DNA of 64,000 nucleotides, taken from the NCBI RefSeq assembly GCF_019145235.1, contig NZ_JAHSTV010000006.1:62001-126000 (forward strand). The letters run 5' to 3'. The notes beneath the pieces were generated by a model, which saw only the letters and a program-made list of their open reading frames with translations, was not told the DNA's origin and did not search any database. The DNA comes from Pseudomonas farris (GTDB lineage: Bacteria; Pseudomonadota; Gammaproteobacteria; Pseudomonadales; Pseudomonadaceae). Shown in pieces: positions 44,693-55,612 of this stretch. A program made the translations under genes and the position numbers. Position 1 is the stretch's first letter. Each line of letters opens with the position of its first letter.

Positions 44693-44827
44693 AGCACCTC
44701 CATGTATGTGGGCGCCGCTGTTCCATAGCGGTCGCTGTGATATCGTAGCCCATCTTTTTTGCTGGCGAATTCATCCCTGGGGAGGGGGTATCGCCAAGCA
44801 GTCATCAACGAAATGAAAGGCAGACCT

Positions 44828-46036
44828 ATGCAGCGGCTGTATCGGAAACGCATCGTTCTGGGCGTCGGCGGCGGCATTGCTGCTTACAAGAGCGCCGAGC
44901 TGGTTCGCCGCCTGATCGACCAGGGCGCCGAAGTGCGCGTGGTCATGACCCGTGGCGGCAGCGAATTCATTACCCCGCTGACCATGCAGGCGTTGTCCGG
45001 GCATCCGGTCCATCTCGATTTGCTGGACCCGGCGGCCGAAGCCGCGATGGGCCACATCGAGCTGGCCAAATGGGCCGACCTGGTGCTGATCGCTCCCGCC
45101 ACCGCGGACCTGATCGCCCGCCTGGCCCAAGGCATTGCCGACGACCTGCTGACCACGCTGGTGCTGGCCACCGACGCGGTGGTCGCGGTTGCCCCGGCGA
45201 TGAACCAGGCCATGTGGCGCGACCCGGCGACCCAGGCCAACCTGCAAACCCTCGAAAGCCGCGACCTCAAAGTCTTCGGCCCAGCCTCCGGCAGCCAGGC
45301 CTGCGGCGACGTCGGCATGGGTCGCATGCTCGAAGCCACCGACCTCGCCCAGTGCGCGGCAGACTGCTTCCAGCGCCAGGCGCTGACCGGCAAACACGTG
45401 CTGATCACCGCCGGCCCGACCCAGGAAAACATCGACCCGGTGCGCTACATCACCAACCACAGCTCCGGAAAAATGGGCTTTGCCCTGGCCGAAGCCGCGG
45501 TAGAAGCTGGCGCCCGCGTGACCCTGATCACAGGTCCCGTGCACCTGCCGACCCCGGATCGCGTCACGCGCATCGACGTGGTGAGTGCCCGCGACATGCT
45601 CGCTGCCTGTGAAGCGGCGATCCCTTGCGACCTGTTCATCGCCTCGGCCGCGGTCGCGGACTACCGCCCGGAAGTCGTCGCCCCACAGAAACTCAAGAAA
45701 GACCCTACGAACGGCGACGGCTTGTTGCTACAGATGGTGCGTAACCCAGACATCCTGGCCACCATCGCCACCCGTCCCGACCGTCCGTTCAGTGTCGGCT
45801 TCGCTGCCGAAACCGAACACCTGCTCGATTACGCTGCTCGCAAGTTGAAAGACAAGAACCTCGATCTGATCGTCGCCAACGACGTCGCGAACCCGAGTAT
45901 TGGCTTCAACAGCGAAGAAAACGCCTGCAGCGTGATTGACCGTGAGCTGCACGCCACACTCTTCGCCCAGACCAGCAAGAGCAAAATCGCTCGCCAGCTG
46001 ATCACTTTTATCGCCGAACGTCTGAACCAGGTTTAA
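44828..46036 (+). CDS. coaBC: Phosphopantothenoylcysteine synthetase/decarboxylase
   Basis: A 402-aa bifunctional coenzyme A biosynthesis enzyme. The FMN-dependent decarboxylase (CoaC) covers residues ~1-185: [20 protein letters not shown], the catalytic His in [19 protein letters not shown], and PAMNQAMW. The synthetase (CoaB) covers ~190-400: [43 protein letters not shown] and the KLKKD motif. The start [10 protein letters not shown] is preceded by a weak site (AGGCAGACCT). dut follows after five bases, so the two are co-transcribed. Confidence 0.96.
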   Translation: MQRLYRKRIVLGVGGGIAAYKSAELVRRLIDQGAEVRVVMTRGGSEFITPLTMQALSGHPVHLDLLDPAAEAAMGHIELAKWADLVLIAPATADLIARLAQGIADDLLTTLVLATDAVVAVAPAMNQAMWRDPATQANLQTLESRDLKVFGPASGSQACGDVGMGRMLEATDLAQCAADCFQRQALTGKHVLITAGPTQENIDPVRYITNHSSGKMGFALAEAAVEAGARVTLITGPVHLPTPDRVTRIDVVSARDMLAACEAAIPCDLFIASAAVADYRPEVVAPQKLKKDPTNGDGLLLQMVRNPDILATIATRPDRPFSVGFAAETEHLLDYAARKLKDKNLDLIVANDVANPSIGFNSEENACSVIDRELHATLFAQTSKSKIARQLITFIAERLNQV

Positions 46037-46041
46037 TTTAC

Positions 46042-46497
46042 ATGCACGCTTTGCAAGCCAAGATCCTCGACCCACGCATCGGTACCGAATTCCCGCTGCC
46101 ACAGTACGCCACGCCAGGCTCCGCCGGCCTCGACCTGCGCGCCATGCTGGAAAAAGATACCGTCATCAAGCCGGGCGAAACCCTGCTGATCCCTACCGGC
46201 CTGTCGGTGTACATCGGCGATCCGGGCTTGGCGGCCTTGATTCTGCCGCGCTCCGGCCTGGGCCATAAGCACGGCATCGTGCTGGGCAACCTGGTCGGCC
46301 TGATCGACTCCGATTACCAAGGCCCGTTGATGGTGTCGTGCTGGAACCGTGGCCAGACCGATTTCAACATGGTGGTAGGCGAACGCCTGGCCCAGTTGGT
46401 GTTGGTACCGGTAGTTCAAGCGCATTTTGAAATGGTCGAAGAGTTCGTCGAAACCCAGCGCGGCACCGGCGGTTTCGGCCATTCGGGCAGCCACTGA
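46042..46497 (+). CDS. dut: dUTP diphosphatase
   Basis: A 151-aa trimeric dUTPase hydrolysing dUTP to dUMP and PPi. Motifs: [32 protein letters not shown] with [26 protein letters not shown], and the C-terminal [12 protein letters not shown] arm that closes over the base. It lies five bases after coaBC. Confidence 0.97.
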   Translation: MHALQAKILDPRIGTEFPLPQYATPGSAGLDLRAMLEKDTVIKPGETLLIPTGLSVYIGDPGLAALILPRSGLGHKHGIVLGNLVGLIDSDYQGPLMVSCWNRGQTDFNMVVGERLAQLVLVPVVQAHFEMVEEFVETQRGTGGFGHSGSH

Positions 46498-46759
46498 TCA
46501 TCGGCACTCAGGCTGGGAGCCCTGCCCGGCCTGACCTGTCCTCTGCATTTTAAGGATGAAAATTGCAAAGACGTCATCTGGAAGGTTTACCACTGGAAAT
46601 CAAGGCATTGGCCGGCCAATTGCTCGCCAATGTTGATGGCATGGCCTTTTCACACCACGAACTCTCGGTGGAAAACACCGTCATACCCTTCAGTTTGAGC
46701 CAGCCCACGAATTTTTCGCAGGCTTGTCCAGCCACTTTCAAGATGGAGCATTCCTACAG

Positions 46760-48157
46760 ATGAGCACCCCAGCCCAAGTCGCACCCAAGTTCCCCGACAG
46801 CATCTTCCGCGCCTACGACATTCGCGGCACCGTCCCGGAATTCTTGAACGCTGAAACAGCTTATTGGCTTGGTCGCGCCATCGGCTCCCAGAGCCTGGCC
46901 CAGGATGAACCGAACGTTTCAGTCGGCCGCGACGGTCGCCTGTCCGGCCCGGAACTGGTCGAGCAACTGATCAAAGGCCTGGCCGACAGCGGCTGCCACG
47001 TCAGCGACGTCGGCCTGGTGCCAACCCCTGCGCTGTATTACGCCGCTAACGTTCTGGCCGGCAAATCCGGCGTGATGCTCACCGGCAGCCACAACCCGTC
47101 GAACTACAACGGCTTCAAGATCGTCATTGCCGGCGACACCCTGGCCAACGAACAGATCCAGGCCCTGCACGAACGCCTCAAGACCAACAATCTGAGCAGC
47201 GGCAAGGGCAGCATCACCAAGGTCGAGATCCTCGACCGCTACAACACTGAAATCGTCCAGGACATCAAACTCGCCCGCCGCCTGAAGGTGGTGGTCGATT
47301 GCGGCAACGGCGCGGCCGGCGTGATCGCCCCGCAGCTGATCGAAGCCCTGAACTGCGAAGTCATCCCGCTGTTCTGCGAAGTCGATGGCAACTTCCCGAA
47401 CCACCACCCGGACCCGGGCAAGCCTGAAAACCTGGTGGACCTGATCGCCAAGGTCAAGGAAACCAACGCCGACCTGGGCCTGGCTTTCGACGGCGACGGC
47501 GACCGTGTAGGTGTCGTCACCAACACCGGTAGCATCGTCTTCCCTGATCGTCTGTTGATGCTGTTCGCCCGCGACGTCGTGGCGCGCAACCCGAACGCGG
47601 AAATCATCTTCGACGTCAAATGCACCCGTCGCCTGATTCCGCTGATCAAGGAATACGGTGGTCGTCCGCTGATGTGGAAGACCGGTCACTCGTTGATCAA
47701 AAAGAAAATGAAACAATCCGGCGCCCTGTTGGCCGGCGAAATGAGCGGGCACATCTTCTTCAAGGAGCGCTGGTTCGGTTTCGACGACGGCATTTACAGC
47801 GCCGCGCGGCTGCTGGAGATCCTCAGCAAGGAAAAATCCACCGCGGAAGAGCTGTTCGCGACCTTCCCGAACGATATTTCTACGCCAGAGATCAATATCC
47901 ATGTGACCGAAGAGAGCAAATTCAGCATCATTGACGCACTGCACGATGCGCAATGGGGTGAAGGCGCCGACCTGACCACCATTGACGGCGTGCGAGTCGA
48001 CTATGCCAAAGGCTGGGGCCTGGTTCGCGCGTCCAACACCACACCGGTGCTGGTGCTGCGCTTCGAGGCCGATGACGAGGCTGAATTGCAGCGCATCAAG
48101 GATGTGTTCCACGTCCAGCTGAAACGCGTTGCACCTGATCTCCAATTACCGTTTTGA
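46760..48157 (+). CDS. algC: Phosphomannomutase/phosphoglucomutase AlgC
   Basis: A 465-aa alpha-D-phosphohexomutase used for alginate, LPS, Psl-type polysaccharide and rhamnolipid precursors. It has the active-site Ser loop LTGSHNPSNYNGFKIV (Ser near residue 110), the metal-binding GLAFDGDGDRVGVV (~246-259), the sugar-binding GEMSGHIFFKERWFGFDDG (~327-345) and the phosphate-binding RASNTTPVLVLRFEA near the C-terminus. I start at MSTPAQVAPKFPDSIFRAYD, matching the 463-aa P. aeruginosa enzyme. The 262-bp gap after dut is likely to carry the promoter; no AlgR box was recognised there. argB follows after 25 bases. Confidence 0.95.
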   Translation: MSTPAQVAPKFPDSIFRAYDIRGTVPEFLNAETAYWLGRAIGSQSLAQDEPNVSVGRDGRLSGPELVEQLIKGLADSGCHVSDVGLVPTPALYYAANVLAGKSGVMLTGSHNPSNYNGFKIVIAGDTLANEQIQALHERLKTNNLSSGKGSITKVEILDRYNTEIVQDIKLARRLKVVVDCGNGAAGVIAPQLIEALNCEVIPLFCEVDGNFPNHHPDPGKPENLVDLIAKVKETNADLGLAFDGDGDRVGVVTNTGSIVFPDRLLMLFARDVVARNPNAEIIFDVKCTRRLIPLIKEYGGRPLMWKTGHSLIKKKMKQSGALLAGEMSGHIFFKERWFGFDDGIYSAARLLEILSKEKSTAEELFATFPNDISTPEINIHVTEESKFSIIDALHDAQWGEGADLTTIDGVRVDYAKGWGLVRASNTTPVLVLRFEADDEAELQRIKDVFHVQLKRVAPDLQLPF

Positions 48158-48182
48158 TCTTCTGAAGTACCCGGAGCCCTGA

Positions 48183-49088
<906 letters not shown>

Positions 49089-49103
49089 TTCAAGCCTTAA
49101 AAC

Positions 49104-49190
49104 GATCGCAGCCTTCGGCAGCTCCTACAAAAGCGGATTTTCGGATGTACGAAAACCCCGTAGGAACTGACGAAGTCTGCGATCTTTTTT
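49104..49190. repeat. Degenerate second-family REP doublet
   Basis: GATCGCAGCCTTCGGCAGCT opens the element and a decayed complement (TAGGAACTGACGAAGTCTGC followed by GATC and T6) closes it. It probably also ends argB transcription. Confidence 0.75.
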
Positions 49191-49232
49191 ATGCGTGCAG
49201 GAAATGCCTGACCTGACTAAGCGAAACGTCTG

Positions 49233-49257
49233 ACATCGCGATGTATGCAATCTGCAT
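49233..49257. promoter_or_regulatory. Adjacent palindromes before the argB-pyrE accessory operon
   Basis: ACATCGCGATGT (49233-49244) is a perfect 12-bp palindrome and ATGCA-ATC-TGCAT (49245-49257) follows at once. They lie 35-59 bases before the first start codon, where an operator or an activator site would be expected. Confidence 0.5.
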
Positions 49258-49291
49258 AGGATTTTCCCTGAACCCACAGGAGATCTACCTC

Positions 49292-49552
49292 ATGCAAAAA
49301 GACTATGTCCCATACGGCAGCGATGTTTCACCTGGCACCTATGCCTGCGTTGATTGCGGTCATGAGTATTCGAACCAGGCCAAAACCTCAATGCCGCCGT
49401 GCCCGCAACTCCGGAAAACCCCACACACCCGCCATGGCTGGAAAATTCTTACCGGTCAGGGCGATGCCGCTAGTGATCCGTACCCAGAGAAAGCCAGTAA
49501 ACCCGTCAGGATCAAAAAGGCCGAGACGCTCAGCAGCACCAGCAAAGAATAA
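49292..49552 (+). CDS. Small zinc-ribbon-like protein
   Basis: An 86-aa protein with one knuckle ACVDCGHEY (~19-27) and a second, incomplete one (MPPCPQLRKTPHTRHGW, ~34-50) in which the usual second Cys is absent; His may take its place. The C-terminus is basic and Ser/Thr-rich. The start is MQKDYVPYGSDV, preceded by AGGAGAT; a longer frame upstream runs through the palindromes and is unlikely. I do not recognise a named family beyond the zinc-ribbon look. It is the first gene of three tightly packed plus-strand genes. Confidence 0.7.
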   Translation: MQKDYVPYGSDVSPGTYACVDCGHEYSNQAKTSMPPCPQLRKTPHTRHGWKILTGQGDAASDPYPEKASKPVRIKKAETLSSTSKE

Positions 49553-49569
49553 TCCTGGAGGACTGAGCC

Positions 49570-50142
49570 ATGCAGATCTCGTTCACGATCGACGCCCAGG
49601 CCTTCGACCTGGAACAAAAGGAACCGGTCAAAAAGACGCTGAGGATTTCCGACCACGAAATCGCTCATGCCCTACAGCGAATAGCCAAGGCGAGCCTGAC
49701 CGAATACCTGAAAATGCTGGTCGAAGGCGGCATGCCAAGCAGGGCCGATGAGGCGAAACAGGATCGTCTGCTGTATCTGATTCAGAGTTACTTCGGGCAA
49801 ACGCTGCCGACCGAATCGCAGATATCAACGATCTTCCAACTGACCCAGAGCCAAAGCAAAACGCTCCTGAAGAACACGGTCTCGCGGTTTCGCAATCAAC
49901 TCGACGACATCCTGCAGAACAGCATGCGGGCCGTGATCGAAACCGCAGACCATGCGCAGACGGTTTACCTGGTCGTCATCAGCTCCGACGTCATTCGTGA
50001 TGAACTGAACATGCTGATCACCCAGAACGAGCCGACCTTCAAGCCCATCACCAAACGCAAAGGCAGCGCCGGGCTGTTCGAAATCAGCGAAGACTCTCAC
50101 GACTTGCTGTGCAGGACGCTTGGTCTGAATGCCGTTCAGTGA
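49570..50142 (+). CDS. Hypothetical protein with possible HTH segment
   Basis: A 190-aa soluble, mostly helical protein that I do not recognise. It starts MQISFTIDAQAFDLEQKEPV after GGAGGACTGAGCC. Residues ~75-105 (LPTESQISTIFQLTQSQSKT and LLKNTVSRFRNQLDDI) could form a winged-helix or sigma-like HTH. The C-terminal ~60 residues (AQTVYLVVISSDVIRDELNM) have alternating beta/alpha character. It overlaps the next gene by 14 bases. It may be a DNA-binding or sensor partner of the membrane protein encoded next. Confidence 0.6.
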   Translation: MQISFTIDAQAFDLEQKEPVKKTLRISDHEIAHALQRIAKASLTEYLKMLVEGGMPSRADEAKQDRLLYLIQSYFGQTLPTESQISTIFQLTQSQSKTLLKNTVSRFRNQLDDILQNSMRAVIETADHAQTVYLVVISSDVIRDELNMLITQNEPTFKPITKRKGSAGLFEISEDSHDLLCRTLGLNAVQ

Positions 50143-50512
50143 CATCGTCGCGGTCAGCGGTTTGCTGCTGACCCTGACCACTTTCATGTTCAATCTGGCG
50201 TGGCCCAGGCTACATGAAGCGTTGGAACTGGATGAAAAACAATCAGGTCCGCAGGCGAGAAAACGCAGCCGGGAACAGGTCATAAGTGTTTTCTTCAGCT
50301 GTGCATTACCGCTGACCTGCACTTTCGTGGCGCTGTTTTACGTCAATTTGCCGGCCGCCGTGCGGATCACGCGTAGCAGCACGCTGGATCTGTGGGATTT
50401 CGATGTGGGTCGTACGCTTTATGTACTTGTGGCCTGCGCGCTTCTGGCGTTTGCGGCGCTCAACGTTTGGCTGACTGTGCGGCTCATCGCCAAATGGTGC
50501 CACCTGCGCTAG
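50129..50512 (+). CDS. Hypothetical small membrane protein, three TM segments
   Basis: A 127-aa protein with three predicted membrane helices: residues ~5-25 (DIVAVSGLLLTLTTFMFNLA), ~52-75 (SVFFSCALPLTCTFVALFYV) and ~98-120 (LYVLVACALLAFAALNVWL). A basic, Glu-rich cytosolic loop lies between TM1 and TM2 (ELDEKQSGPQARKRSREQ). I do not recognise the family. The start overlaps the previous gene's end by 14 bases, so the two are probably translated together. Transcription ends at the bidirectional terminator at 50526. Confidence 0.65.
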   Translation: MPFSDIVAVSGLLLTLTTFMFNLAWPRLHEALELDEKQSGPQARKRSREQVISVFFSCALPLTCTFVALFYVNLPAAVRITRSSTLDLWDFDVGRTLYVLVACALLAFAALNVWLTVRLIAKWCHLR

Positions 50513-50525
50513 GTACCACCCAAAG

Positions 50526-50553
50526 AAAAGGCCCTGTAAACAGGGCCTTTTCT
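50526..50553. terminator. Bidirectional terminator between the accessory operon and pyrE
   Basis: AAAAGGCCCTG-TAAA-CAGGGCCTTTT: a perfect stem with A and T flanks, shared by the two convergent transcripts. Confidence 0.88.
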
Positions 50554-50554
50554 A

Positions 50555-51199
50555 TTAGACGCCGAATTGGGCGCGGTAGGCTTCAACTGCCGGCAGGTGT
50601 TGCTTGAGCTGCGGGTCATCCGCCAGGAATTCGAGAACCTGGTTCAGCGAAACAATGCTGATCACCGGGATGCCGAAGTCACGTTCCACTTCCTGGATGG
50701 CCGACAATTCGCCGTTGCCACGCTCCTGACGGTTCAGGGCGATCAACACGCCCGCGGCTTTGGCGCCGTCCTGGGAAGCGATGATCTGCATCACTTCACG
50801 GATGGCCGTGCCTGCGGTGATCACGTCGTCGATGATCAGCACGTCGCCGGTCAATGGCGCGCCAACCAGGCTGCCGCCTTCGCCGTGGGCCTTGGCTTCC
50901 TTGCGGTTGAAGCACCATGGCAGATCACGGCCATGATGTTCGGCCAGCGCCACGGCAGTAGTCGCCGCCAACGGGATGCCTTTGTAGGCCGGGCCGAACA
51001 GCACATCGAACGAAATACCGCTCTCGACGATGGCTGCCGCATAGAAACGACCCAGCTGCGCCAGGGCGGAACCCGAGTTGAACAGGCCGGCATTGAAGAA
51101 GTAAGGACTGGTGCGCCCGGACTTCAGGGTGAACTCACCGAAGCGCAAAACGCCACGATCAATGGCAAAACGAATGAAGTCGCGCTGATACGCTTGCAT
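50555..51199 (-). CDS. pyrE: Orotate phosphoribosyltransferase
   Basis: A 214-aa pyrimidine biosynthesis enzyme. It has [20 protein letters not shown] at the N-terminus, [34 protein letters not shown] and the PRPP loop [20 protein letters not shown] (~121-140). The Met at 51199 is chosen, as MQAYQRDFI is the family start. It is divergent from crc, with an 82-bp shared promoter region, the arrangement seen in P. aeruginosa and P. putida. Confidence 0.96.
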   Translation of the reverse strand: MQAYQRDFIRFAIDRGVLRFGEFTLKSGRTSPYFFNAGLFNSGSALAQLGRFYAAAIVESGISFDVLFGPAYKGIPLAATTAVALAEHHGRDLPWCFNRKEAKAHGEGGSLVGAPLTGDVLIIDDVITAGTAIREVMQIIASQDGAKAAGVLIALNRQERGNGELSAIQEVERDFGIPVISIVSLNQVLEFLADDPQLKQHLPAVEAYRAQFGV

Positions 51200-51281
51200 G
51201 AAAAAAACCCCAAATACCACGGATTTAGCTAATTAGGTAGACGCCGTGTATCATACCCGCACGCGATTTTTGGGGCCACTT

Positions 51282-52061
51282 ATGCGGATCATCAGTGTGA
51301 ACGTCAATGGTATTCAGGCTGCAGTCGAGCGTGGTTTGCTCAGTTGGCTGCAAGCACAGAATGCCGACGTCATCTGCCTGCAGGACACCCGCGCCTCCGC
51401 CTTTGAACTGGACGATCCAGCCTTCCAACTGGATGGCTACTTCCTTTATGCCTGCGAAGCCGAAGTTCCCGCCCAAGGTGGCGTGGCTTTGTATTCGCGG
51501 TTGCAACCGAAGGCAGTCATCAGCGGTCTCGGCTTCGAGACGGCCGACCGCTACGGGCGTTACCTGCAAGCCGATTTCGACAAGGTCAGCATCGCGACCT
51601 TGCTGCTCCCTTCGGGGCAGAACGGCGATGAAGATTTGAACCAAAAGTTCAAGCTAATGGACGACTTCGCCCGTTATCTGGATAAACAGCGACGCAAGCG
51701 TCGCGAGTACATTTATTGTGGCTCGCTGTACGTGGCGCAACAGAAGCTGGATATCAAGAACTGGCGCGACAGCCAGCAATCCCCGGGCTTCCTGGCACCT
51801 GAGCGTGCCTGGATGGACGAGATTGTCGGCAACATGGGTTATGTCGATGCCCTGCGCGAAGTCAGCCGTGAAGGCGACCAGTACAGCTGGTGGCCGGACA
51901 ACGAACAGGCCGAGATGCTCAACCTGGGCTGGCGTTTCGACTACCAGTTGCTGACCCCGGGCCTGCGCCGCTTCGTACGCAGCGCACGCCTGCCACGTCA
52001 GCCACGGTTCTCGCAGCACGCACCGCTGATCGTGGACTACGACTGGACGCTGACTATCTAA
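51282..52061 (+). CDS. crc: Catabolite repression control protein Crc
   Basis: A 259-aa protein of the exonuclease III/AP endonuclease fold. With Hfq and A-rich mRNA targets, Crc represses translation of catabolic genes when preferred carbon sources are present. The start MRIISVNVNGIQAAVERGLL and the ICLQDTRASAF segment show the family. Residues that serve catalysis in ExoIII are changed: where the enzymes have a GDxN motif this protein reads CGSLYVAQQ, in line with the reported lack of nuclease activity of Crc. Confidence 0.95.
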   Translation: MRIISVNVNGIQAAVERGLLSWLQAQNADVICLQDTRASAFELDDPAFQLDGYFLYACEAEVPAQGGVALYSRLQPKAVISGLGFETADRYGRYLQADFDKVSIATLLLPSGQNGDEDLNQKFKLMDDFARYLDKQRRKRREYIYCGSLYVAQQKLDIKNWRDSQQSPGFLAPERAWMDEIVGNMGYVDALREVSREGDQYSWWPDNEQAEMLNLGWRFDYQLLTPGLRRFVRSARLPRQPRFSQHAPLIVDYDWTLTI

Positions 52062-52080
52062 GCGTCTTTTCGCAGATGCA

Positions 52081-52110
52081 AAAAAGCCGACATCACTGTC
52101 GGCTTTTTTG
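52081..52110. terminator. Terminator after crc
   Basis: AAAAAAGCCGACA-TCAC-TGTCGGCTTTTTT is a perfect stem with T6, about 20 bases after the crc stop. Confidence 0.9.
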
Positions 52111-52130
52111 TGGGCAATGATTTGCTTTCT

Positions 52131-52219
52131 GTGGGAGCGGGCTTGCCCGCGATGAGGCCGTCACAGTCAACAGATGTGTTGCCTGCCAGATCGCTATCGC
52201 GGGCAAGCCCGCTCCCACA
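52131..52219. repeat. REP doublet with CCCGCG variant
   Basis: Inverted TGTGGGAGCGGGCTTGCCCG and complement: the core reads TTGCCCGCG rather than TTGCTCGCG, a compensated change found in both arms. It lies between crc and the DUF4870 gene. Confidence 0.88.
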
Positions 52220-52237
52220 GGAAATCTTTGCTGGCTA

Positions 52238-52606
52238 TTATTTCACCAGGCGCCAAGTAAACGGATACCGGTACGGGAACCCTTCATTGGCTTTCACGCC
52301 GGCAATGATCGTCAACACCAGTGCACCGATCGCGACCAGACCAAACAGGAAGAACCCGATGATCACCACCATCAGCAGGAAGCAGATGGCGGAAGCAATG
52401 GCGACGGTGATTTGAAAGTTCAGCGCTTCCTTGCCTTGCGCGTCGATGAACGGGTCTGACTCGCGCTTCATCTGCCAGAGAATCAGCGGCCCGATCAGCG
52501 TGCCGAACGGCAGCCAGATCCCCAGCAAGGCGGACAAGTGACAAAACATCGCCCACTGACGAACCTCGCGGCTCGGTGTGGGTAGCGGCAGTTGCTCGTC
52601 ACTCAT
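52238..52606 (-). CDS. DUF4870 family membrane protein
   Basis: A 122-aa protein with three hydrophobic segments: ~18-45 (MFCHLSALLGIWLPFGTLIG), ~70-95 (VAIASAICFLLMVVIIGFFL) and a third within GLVAIGALVLTIIAG. The WQMKRESDPFIDAQGKEALN loop is the DUF4870 hallmark. The function is unknown. It lies 29 bases downstream of rph's stop-distal side on the opposite end, preceding rph on the map, and both are on the minus strand. Confidence 0.88.
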   Translation of the reverse strand: MSDEQLPLPTPSREVRQWAMFCHLSALLGIWLPFGTLIGPLILWQMKRESDPFIDAQGKEALNFQITVAIASAICFLLMVVIIGFFLFGLVAIGALVLTIIAGVKANEGFPYRYPFTWRLVK

Positions 52607-52635
52607 GGCGTCCTCCTTGCGTGGAGCAGGTCCGA

Positions 52636-53358
52636 TCAGTCGGCCAGTGCAGCCTTCTGCAATTCGAAAATCTCGTTCATGCCTTTCTTCGCCAGCGCCA
52701 GCATCGCGTTCAGCTCTTCCGGCTGGAACGGCGCGCCTTCGGCAGTGCCCTGAACTTCGATGAAACCGCCAGTGCTGGTCATCACCACATTGAGGTCAGT
52801 CTCGGCAGCCGAATCTTCCAGGTAGTCGAGGTCAAGCACAGGCTCACCCTGGTACATACCCACCGAAACGGCAGCGATCATTTGCTTGAGCGGGTCGCCA
52901 CCTTTCAGGCCGCCACGCTTCTTGATCACTTTCAAAGCGTCGATCAGTGCAACCATCGCACCGGTGATGGACGCGGTACGGGTGCCGCCGTCAGCCTGGA
53001 TCACGTCGCAGTCGACGTACAGGGTGACGTCGCCCAGCTTGGTCATGTCCAGCGCAGCGCGCAGGGAACGGCCGATCAAACGCTGGATTTCCAGAGTACG
53101 GCCGCCTTGCTTGCCGCGGCTCGCTTCACGCTGGTTACGTTCGCCAGTGGCGCGCGGCAGCATGCCGTACTCGGCGGTCAACCAGCCCTGGCCCTGACCT
53201 TTGAGGAAACGCGGCACGCCGTTCTCGACGCTGACGGTGCAGATGACTTTGGTATCACCGAACTCGACCAGCACAGAACCCTCGGCGTGTTTGGTGTAGT
53301 TGCGGGTAATGCGGATCGAGCGGAGCTGATCGGCAGCGCGACCACTTGGACGTTTCAT
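52636..53358 (-). CDS. rph: Ribonuclease PH
   Basis: A 240-aa phosphorolytic 3'-5' exoribonuclease trimming tRNA precursors. It has [37 protein letters not shown] and [20 protein letters not shown] (~64-103) and [20 protein letters not shown] (~113-132). The start at MKRPSGR is the family N-terminus; a longer frame upstream is rejected. It is divergent from yicC. Confidence 0.97.
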   Translation of the reverse strand: MKRPSGRAADQLRSIRITRNYTKHAEGSVLVEFGDTKVICTVSVENGVPRFLKGQGQGWLTAEYGMLPRATGERNQREASRGKQGGRTLEIQRLIGRSLRAALDMTKLGDVTLYVDCDVIQADGGTRTASITGAMVALIDALKVIKKRGGLKGGDPLKQMIAAVSVGMYQGEPVLDLDYLEDSAAETDLNVVMTSTGGFIEVQGTAEGAPFQPEELNAMLALAKKGMNEIFELQKAALAD

Positions 53359-53627
53359 AGGGATTACCTGTACGGAGGACGGAAAACTGCCGAGCATTAT
53401 AGAGCCGCGGGCCGCGAGTGGGCACTTCTAAAAAAATCGCCCGACGATTGAAGCCCCTGAATAGAGCTTAGCCGACGGCCTGCAGCTCTTTGTCACAGCG
53501 TGTGTTTGGGCGCATCCGCCCCACTGCGCTACAATCCTGCGCCTTTGCTGCCTGTCGGCTTTAATTCACAGATAGCGGGTCCGCGGAACCATGGGTTACG
53601 CGCCGACCTGCATTGCGAGGTACCTCC

Positions 53628-54491
53628 ATGGTGCACAGCATGACCGCCTTCGCCCGCGTCGAAAAAGCCGGCATCCAGGGCACCCTGAGCTGGGAATTGC
53701 GCTCGGTCAACAGCCGCTACCTGGAACCCCACCTGCGTCTGCCGGAATCTTTCCGCGACCTCGAAGGCGCGGTCCGCGAAGCCCTGCGCCAGGAACTGTC
53801 CCGGGGCAAGCTCGAATGCACCCTGCGCTTTACCGAAGAAAGCACCGGCAAACCGCTGCAAGTGGACCGCGAGCGCGCCGCGCAACTGGTCGCTGCTGCC
53901 GAGACGGTCGCCAGCCTGATCAAGAACCCGGCCGCACTGAACCCGCTGGAAGTCCTGGCCTGGCCCGGCGTACTCGTGGCCGATGCCGCCGACCCGCAAG
54001 CGCTGAATGCCGAAGCCTTGGCGCTGTTCCATCAGGGCCTGAAAGAACTCAAGGCCGGTCGCGAGCGCGAAGGCACTGAGCTGGCGCGATTGATCAACGA
54101 GCGCCTGACCTCTATTGAAGGGGATGTGGTGATCCTGCGCGAGCTGGTCCCGCAGATGCTCGCCACCCAACGCCAGAAAGTTCTCGACCGCTTCACCGAC
54201 ATGAAGGCCGACCTCGACCCGCAGCGACTGGAACAGGAAATGGTCATGCTCGCGCAAAAGAGCGACGTCGCCGAAGAACTGGATCGCCTGAGCACTCACA
54301 TCATCGAAGTTCGCCGGGTGCTCAAATCCGGCGGCGCTGCCGGTCGGCGCCTCGACTTCCTGATGCAGGAACTCAACCGCGAAGCCAACACACTGGGCTC
54401 CAAAGCCTTCGACCCGCGCAGCACCCAAGCGGCGGTCAACCTCAAAGTGTTGATCGAGCAGATGCGCGAACAAGTGCAGAATATTGAGTAA
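53628..54491 (+). CDS. YicC family endoribonuclease-like protein
   Basis: A 287-aa protein of the YicC/YloC family. E. coli YicC was reported to act as an RNase adaptor or endoribonuclease affecting small RNAs. The N-terminus is MVHSMTAFARVEKAGIQGTL with LRSVNSRYLEPHLRLPESF; the C-terminal DUF1732 part reads EELDRLSTHIIEVRRVLKSG, RRLDFLMQELNREANTLGSK. It lies 12 bases before gmk, an arrangement conserved in many proteobacteria. Confidence 0.94.
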   Translation: MVHSMTAFARVEKAGIQGTLSWELRSVNSRYLEPHLRLPESFRDLEGAVREALRQELSRGKLECTLRFTEESTGKPLQVDRERAAQLVAAAETVASLIKNPAALNPLEVLAWPGVLVADAADPQALNAEALALFHQGLKELKAGREREGTELARLINERLTSIEGDVVILRELVPQMLATQRQKVLDRFTDMKADLDPQRLEQEMVMLAQKSDVAEELDRLSTHIIEVRRVLKSGGAAGRRLDFLMQELNREANTLGSKAFDPRSTQAAVNLKVLIEQMREQVQNIE

Positions 54492-55124
<633 letters not shown>

Positions 55125-55291
55125 ACAGCTCTTCCCAAAACCGCTGCAAGGGCTTTACATTGGCACTTATAGCGCGTCGAAGAGCCTGGTCAAAAAATCA
55201 GCGCTTCCCTAATCGCTGGTGATTTTTTAAACTGTTGAGTCCGCTCGCCCACCCGGGCAGCGCGCATATTGCATTCGCTCCGAGGAATACC

Positions 55292-55555
55292 ATGGCCCGC
55301 GTAACCGTTGAAGACTGCCTGAACCACGTGGAAAACCGTTTTGAACTGGTCATGCTGTCCACCAAGCGTGCCCGTCAACTGGCCACCGGCGGCAAAGAGC
55401 CCCTGGTTCAGTGGGAAAACGACAAGCCTACTGTTGTAGCGCTGCGTGAAATCGCCGAAGGCCTGATGAGCTACGAGTTCATCGCCAACGCAGAAATCGT
55501 CGAAGACGAACCGCTGTTCGCAGCGTTCGAGGACGAGTCCAACGAGGCAGTATAA
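55292..55555 (+). CDS. rpoZ: RNA polymerase omega subunit
   Basis: An 87-aa omega subunit: [20 protein letters not shown], then [19 protein letters not shown] and [14 protein letters not shown]. Omega helps assemble beta' and forms part of a ppGpp-binding site. It precedes spoT, as in other gammaproteobacteria. A ribosome-binding site GAGGAATACC precedes the ATG. Confidence 0.97.
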   Translation: MARVTVEDCLNHVENRFELVMLSTKRARQLATGGKEPLVQWENDKPTVVALREIAEGLMSYEFIANAEIVEDEPLFAAFEDESNEAV

Positions 55556-55612
55556 GTCCATGCCTGGTCGACGTAGCACGGCGCGGGGTCACAACGAACG
55601 GCAGGAATTATC

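Noticed and set aside
46563..46763. 66-codon TTG-started frame between dut and algC
   Set aside because: No ribosome-binding site and no protein-like pattern; the gap more likely holds the algC promoter.
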